Below are positions 5,644 through 7,615 of a stretch of DNA of 7,615 nucleotides, piece after piece. The position numbers and the translations under genes are program-made. Within the stretch, counting starts at the first letter, position 1, and each line of letters opens with the position of its first letter. The stretch lies in the NCBI GenBank assembly GCA_001940755.1, contig MEHH01000127.1:1-7615 (forward strand), written 5' to 3'. The notes beneath the pieces are model-generated. The model saw nothing but the letters and a program-made list of their open reading frames with translations. It was not told where the DNA came from and made no database searches. The stretch is from Candidatus Heimdallarchaeota archaeon AB_125 (GTDB lineage: Archaea; Asgardarchaeota; Heimdallarchaeia; Heimdallarchaeales; Heimdallarchaeaceae).

Positions 5644-5652
5644 CTTTTAAAT
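5644..5652 (+). promoter_or_regulatory. TATA-like element of the branched-chain aminotransferase gene
   Basis: CTTTTAAAT is centred 26 bp before the ATG at 5674, placing transcription initiation at the start codon. The region between them (AACTAACGCACA before the ATG) has no ribosome binding site, as expected for a leaderless message. A second AT element, TTTATAAAC (5612-5620), lies further upstream of the inverted repeat. Confidence 0.5.
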
Positions 5653-5673
5653 TCACCATCAAACTAACGCACA

Positions 5674-6753
5674 ATGAGTGAATTCATGGATATTTCAATA
5701 CTCCTATGCAAAGAAGAAGCAAAAAAGGAGAAACCTGAAGATTCCAAGCTATCCTTTGGAAAAATGTTTACTGATCATATGTTCTTCATGCATTATAGAG
5801 AAGGTAAGTGGCAAGATCCCAGAATAATCCCCTATCAACCATTTGAAATGGATCCTGCTTGTTCTGTATTGCATTATAGTCAAGAAATTTTTGAAGGAAT
5901 GAAAGCTTTTCAACATCCTGATGGTTCAATTCATATGTTCAGACCATACGAAAATGCAGAACGAATGAATCTTTCAGCAGATAGGATGTGTATGCCAAAA
6001 ATAAACAAAGATCTATTTGTTAAAGCTATATCTGAGCTCATCAGAGTTGACAAAGAATGGGCACCAAACTCACCAGGTACATCATTATACATTAGACCAA
6101 CAATGATAGCATCTGAAACTTTCATTGGTTTAAGACCAAGTAATGAGTTTTATTTCTATGTTATTCTAGCTCCTGTAGGACCATTTTTCAAAGATGGTTT
6201 TAGTCCAACTCAAGCTTTTGTTGCTGCTGAAAATGTTAGAGCTACTCCTGGTGGAACTGGAGAAGCTAAAACTGGTGGGAATTATGCTGCAACTCTATAT
6301 GAATCAAAGAAGGCTAGAGATTTAGGTTACCCAATGGTGATTTGGTTAGATTCTATTGAAAGAAGATATGTTGAGGAAGGAAGTGGAATGAATATCATGT
6401 TTGTTATTGATGGAGAAATCTACACTCCTCCATTGGGAGGAACAATTCTTCGTGGAATAACAAGAAAATCTATCATGGAACTAGCGACAAATCTGGGAAT
6501 TAAGGTTCATGAAGAACGTCTTGATATTAATACAATTATAGAAAAAATCTCAGATGGATCTTGTTCAGAAGCATTCTTTGTAGGAACTGCAGCTTCAATT
6601 ACTCCAATAGGTAAAATCTACTTTAAGGAGAAAGAATACGAAGTTAACAGTAATGAAGTAGGAGATGTTGCTCAACAGCTTTATGATGAACTTGTAGGAA
6701 TACAAACAGGAAAAATTAAGGATGAATTCAGCTGGACCTACAAAGTTGCTTAA
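5674..6753 (+). CDS. ilvE: Branched-chain amino acid aminotransferase
   Basis: A pyridoxal-phosphate enzyme (EC 2.6.1.42) that transfers amino groups between Leu/Ile/Val and 2-oxoglutarate in branched-chain amino acid synthesis or breakdown; cytosolic. At 359 residues it has the usual length. Fold-type IV landmarks are in order: YSQEIFEGMKAF (68-79), YIRPTMIA (139-146), and the PLP-binding Lys in GEAKTGGNYA (K199). VIWLDSIERRYVEEGSGMN (222-240) has the conserved Glu before G-x-x-N, LGGTILRGITR (254-264) is the phosphate-binding turn, and FFVGTAASITPIG (301-313) is close to the C-terminus. All key residues are present, so it should be active. The ATG at 5674 agrees with the TATA element 26 bp upstream; Met5 is a possible alternative. 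It makes glutamate/2-oxoglutarate-linked chemistry together with the glutamate dehydrogenase in this window. The flanking inverted repeat suggests regulation. Confidence 0.95.
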   Translation: MSEFMDISILLCKEEAKKEKPEDSKLSFGKMFTDHMFFMHYREGKWQDPRIIPYQPFEMDPACSVLHYSQEIFEGMKAFQHPDGSIHMFRPYENAERMNLSADRMCMPKINKDLFVKAISELIRVDKEWAPNSPGTSLYIRPTMIASETFIGLRPSNEFYFYVILAPVGPFFKDGFSPTQAFVAAENVRATPGGTGEAKTGGNYAATLYESKKARDLGYPMVIWLDSIERRYVEEGSGMNIMFVIDGEIYTPPLGGTILRGITRKSIMELATNLGIKVHEERLDINTIIEKISDGSCSEAFFVGTAASITPIGKIYFKEKEYEVNSNEVGDVAQQLYDELVGIQTGKIKDEFSWTYKVA

Positions 6754-6756
6754 AAG

Positions 6757-6792
6757 AGAAAGAGTTAATTATTGTCTCTCTTTCTAATTTTT
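6757..6792 (+). terminator. Hairpin AGAAAGAG / CTCTTTCT plus T-run after the aminotransferase gene
   Basis: Eight-bp perfectly complementary arms at 6757-6764 and 6778-6785 enclose a 13-nt loop and are followed by AATTTTT (6786-6792). The structure begins 4 nt after the TAA of the aminotransferase gene and resembles an intrinsic terminator. It covers the TTG at 6772 that opens the next frame, which argues that translation of the MazG-like gene begins further down, at the GTG 6793. Confidence 0.45.
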
Positions 6793-7146
6793 GTGAGTTC
6801 CATACAAGAAATAACTAATAAAATTCTAGAATTTAGGAATGCTAGAAAGTGGGAAAAATATCATACTCCCAAAAACCTTGCTTTGTCATTAATTGTAGAA
6901 ATTGGTGAATTATTCGAACTAATTCAGTGGCAAACCAATTCTGAGATAAAAAACGAATTGAGTAAAATTGAAGGTTCTGTTGCAGATGAGTTAGCAGATG
7001 TTGCAATTTATCTCTTCTTACTATCTCATGAACTAGATACTGATTTAAGTTCGGCTATTCTCCAGAAGATCGAAAAAAATTGGAAGAAATACCCTGTAGG
7101 TTCATTAACTGATGAAAAAATCAAATGGGGGAAAGCTGAAAACTAA
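6793..7146 (+). CDS. MazG-like nucleotide pyrophosphohydrolase (dCTP-pyrophosphatase type)
   Basis: An all-alpha NTP pyrophosphohydrolase of about 117 residues, resembling the DCTPP1/RS21-C6 branch of the MazG superfamily, which converts (d)NTPs, often dCTP or damaged derivatives, to monophosphates and pyrophosphate. Numbering from GTG, the metal site is complete: E36-x-x-E39 (EIGE) in helix 2 and E66-x-x-D69 (ELAD) in helix 3. Other hallmarks are RKW (18-20), HTPKNLALSL (24-33), the ELFELIQW end of helix 2, and NWKKYPVG near the C-terminus. The frame is open upstream to a TTG at 6772, but the extra residues (SLFLIF) are not family-like and lie in a hairpin, so I prefer GTG 6793. No ribosome binding site is visible for either. 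The family function is house-cleaning of the nucleotide pool; no toxin-antitoxin partner is adjacent. Its stop overlaps the stop of the convergent methyltransferase fragment. Confidence 0.85.
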   Translation: MSSIQEITNKILEFRNARKWEKYHTPKNLALSLIVEIGELFELIQWQTNSEIKNELSKIEGSVADELADVAIYLFLLSHELDTDLSSAILQKIEKNWKKYPVGSLTDEKIKWGKAEN

Positions 7147-7421
7147 AATAGAAGAGCTCCCCATCTTTTGGTTAAAACATATGTCCTAATTCTTCCACCT
7201 GCATCATATTTAACATCGAAGAATTTGAGTTCAAGATTGTTAGCTATTTTTTCAAAGTTCACAATAGGTCTATCTACTTTCTTTTTGAGAATCTTTGACT
7301 TGAATGTTTTTACACCTTCTTTTACTAATGTAATTGGATATAATAAAGCAGATTTGGGATAGAATTCTCCAACAACAATGAGTTGACCCTCTCTAACAAG
7401 AACTCTTTTACATTCTTGTAG
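7143..7421 (-). pseudogene. C-terminal fragment of a probable class I SAM-dependent methyltransferase
   Basis: A minus-strand frame of 92 codons ending at TAG 7143-7145. It begins LQECKRVLVREGQLIVVGEF, which matches the late core of class I methyltransferases (E-x-x-R-V-L-x-P-G-G-x-L-x-x-x-E-F), though the common PGG is REG here. It finishes with FDVKYDAGGRIRTYVLTKR, the beta-hairpin that usually closes the fold. Residues between (about 25-60) would form the lid region. The N-terminal SAM-binding half is missing: upstream of about 7421 the DNA reads as inositol-phosphate synthase in another frame, and this frame hits TGA two codons further up. The substrate cannot be inferred. The stop overlaps that of the MazG-like gene by 4 bp (convergent), which suggests this gene end is native to the locus and the break lies at about 7411-7423. 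Confidence 0.6.
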
Positions 7422-7492
7422 TATTCAACTCCCTGAACGAGAGCTGATGCACAGTTGCCTACTCCAACAATTCCAACCCTAATTTCTGGCAA
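7412..7492 (-). pseudogene. Myo-inositol-1-phosphate synthase, N-terminal fragment only
   Basis: From TTG 7490-7492 on the minus strand, 27 codons read PEIRVGIVGVGNCASALVQG then VEYYKN. This is the unmistakable Rossmann entry of inositol-1-phosphate synthase of the Mycobacterium Ino1 type, which makes L-myo-inositol-1-phosphate from glucose-6-phosphate and supplies inositol for phospholipids. Right after YYKN the sequence departs from the family (VKEFLLERVN...) and becomes, in another frame, the methyltransferase tail. A GGAGG (7500-7504) seven nt upstream supports the TTG start. About 330 further residues of a normal enzyme are missing. The assignment rests on a short but highly characteristic motif. 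Confidence 0.75.
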
Positions 7493-7499
7493 GTCGCTT

Positions 7500-7504
7500 C
7501 CTCC
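7500..7504 (-). promoter_or_regulatory. GGAGG ribosome binding site before the inositol-phosphate synthase start
   Basis: On the minus strand GGAGG precedes the TTG at 7492 by 7 nt. It is a strong consensus and consistent with the TTG/GTG starts seen in this genome. It lies within about 10 bp of the change to GC-rich DNA, so it may be the last native base stretch, or a coincidence of the joint. Confidence 0.45.
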
Positions 7505-7615
7505 AGAATATCGAAGCTGGGCGGAAGCGCTGGGGGCCGAGTCGGCTTCGCAGACGGAGTAGCGCGGGAGCCGCCTGTCACTGAGCGATTCTCGTTTGGC
7601 GAAGGCGATATCGGC
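7505..7615. other. GC-rich terminal segment of different origin
   Basis: By my count 71 of these 111 bases are G or C (about 64%), about twice the level of the rest of the window. The change is abrupt, somewhere between about 7505 and 7515. The minus-strand frame that continues into the inositol-phosphate synthase fragment is open throughout, as is one plus-strand frame, but neither translation (for example FAKRESLSDRRLPRYSV) is recognisable. Small inverted repeats are present: CGAAGC (7512-7517) with GCTTCG (7545-7550), and GCCGA-G-TCGGC (7536-7546). It is best explained as DNA from another organism joined to the contig end, or as transferred DNA. No gene can be supported. Confidence 0.7.

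Noticed and set aside
5931..6125. Minus-strand open frame of 64 codons inside the aminotransferase gene
   Set aside because: It is antisense to highly conserved enzyme sequence.
7168..7362. Plus-strand open frame of 64 codons opposite the methyltransferase tail
   Set aside because: The minus-strand reading ends in a recognisable methyltransferase C-terminus, while the plus-strand reading has no family resemblance.
7412..7615. A single protein running from the GC-rich end into the inositol-phosphate synthase fragment
   Set aside because: The frame is open by chance over about 37 codons with no homology. The family start motif, with GGAGG and TTG, lies at 7492, and composition changes sharply at about 7505.
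7505..7615. Insertion sequence end or attachment site at the GC-rich segment
   Set aside because: No transposase or integrase sequence, no target-site duplication and no tRNA gene are visible; the small inverted repeats are too short to define an element end.
1..7615. CRISPR array, tRNA or rRNA gene
   Set aside because: No regularly spaced direct repeats, and no cloverleaf or conserved rRNA sequence, were seen on either strand.

Overview
The window is AT-rich (about one third G+C by eye) and reads as archaeal. AT-rich TATA-like boxes sit about 24-26 bp upstream of several start codons (leaderless-type promoters), short GGTGA-type ribosome binding sites precede other genes, and TTG/GTG starts are used. 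Gene content (hexameric glutamate dehydrogenase, a secreted NosD-like beta-helix protein, class-II-fold branched-chain aminotransferase, MazG-like pyrophosphohydrolase, Mycobacterium-type inositol-phosphate synthase) would suit an Asgard-type archaeon. That placement is an inference from style and content, not from a marker gene.

Layout: (1) Bases 1-708 hold two pieces of glutamate dehydrogenase in opposite orientations: a C-terminal piece on + (1-~120) meeting an N-terminal half on - (~115-708). (2) 788-4483 is a minus-strand block read right to left: a quinate 5-dehydrogenase-like protein, a MobA/IspD-like nucleotidyltransferase 8 bp downstream of it, a PAP2 membrane phosphatase with its own promoter, and a secreted parallel beta-helix protein. 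(3) 4484-4585 is a divergent promoter region. (4) 4586-7146 is a plus-strand run: an aminoglycoside/choline-kinase-fold protein whose catalytic Asp is replaced by Gly, the branched-chain aminotransferase, and a MazG-like enzyme. (5) 7143-7615 is a patchwork on the minus strand: the C-terminus of a probable SAM methyltransferase, then the first 27 codons of inositol-1-phosphate synthase, then about 110 bases of clearly different, GC-rich DNA.

Both ends therefore carry broken genes joined at short shared sequences: an inversion inside one gene on the left, and two junctions within about 100 bases on the right. This is what chimeras from multiple displacement amplification of single cells, or misassembly, look like, so I treat the interior (about 709-7142) as reliable and the ends as suspect. 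Real rearrangement is not excluded.

The most interesting interior material is the divergent cluster at 2112-5599: kinase-fold protein, nucleotidyltransferase, quinate-dehydrogenase-like protein and PAP2 phosphatase. Together these could activate and attach a small alcohol or polar head group at the membrane; that link is hypothesis only. The aminotransferase has a perfect 7+7 inverted repeat just upstream of its TATA-like box, a candidate operator. I saw no tRNA, rRNA, CRISPR array, insertion sequence or replication origin.
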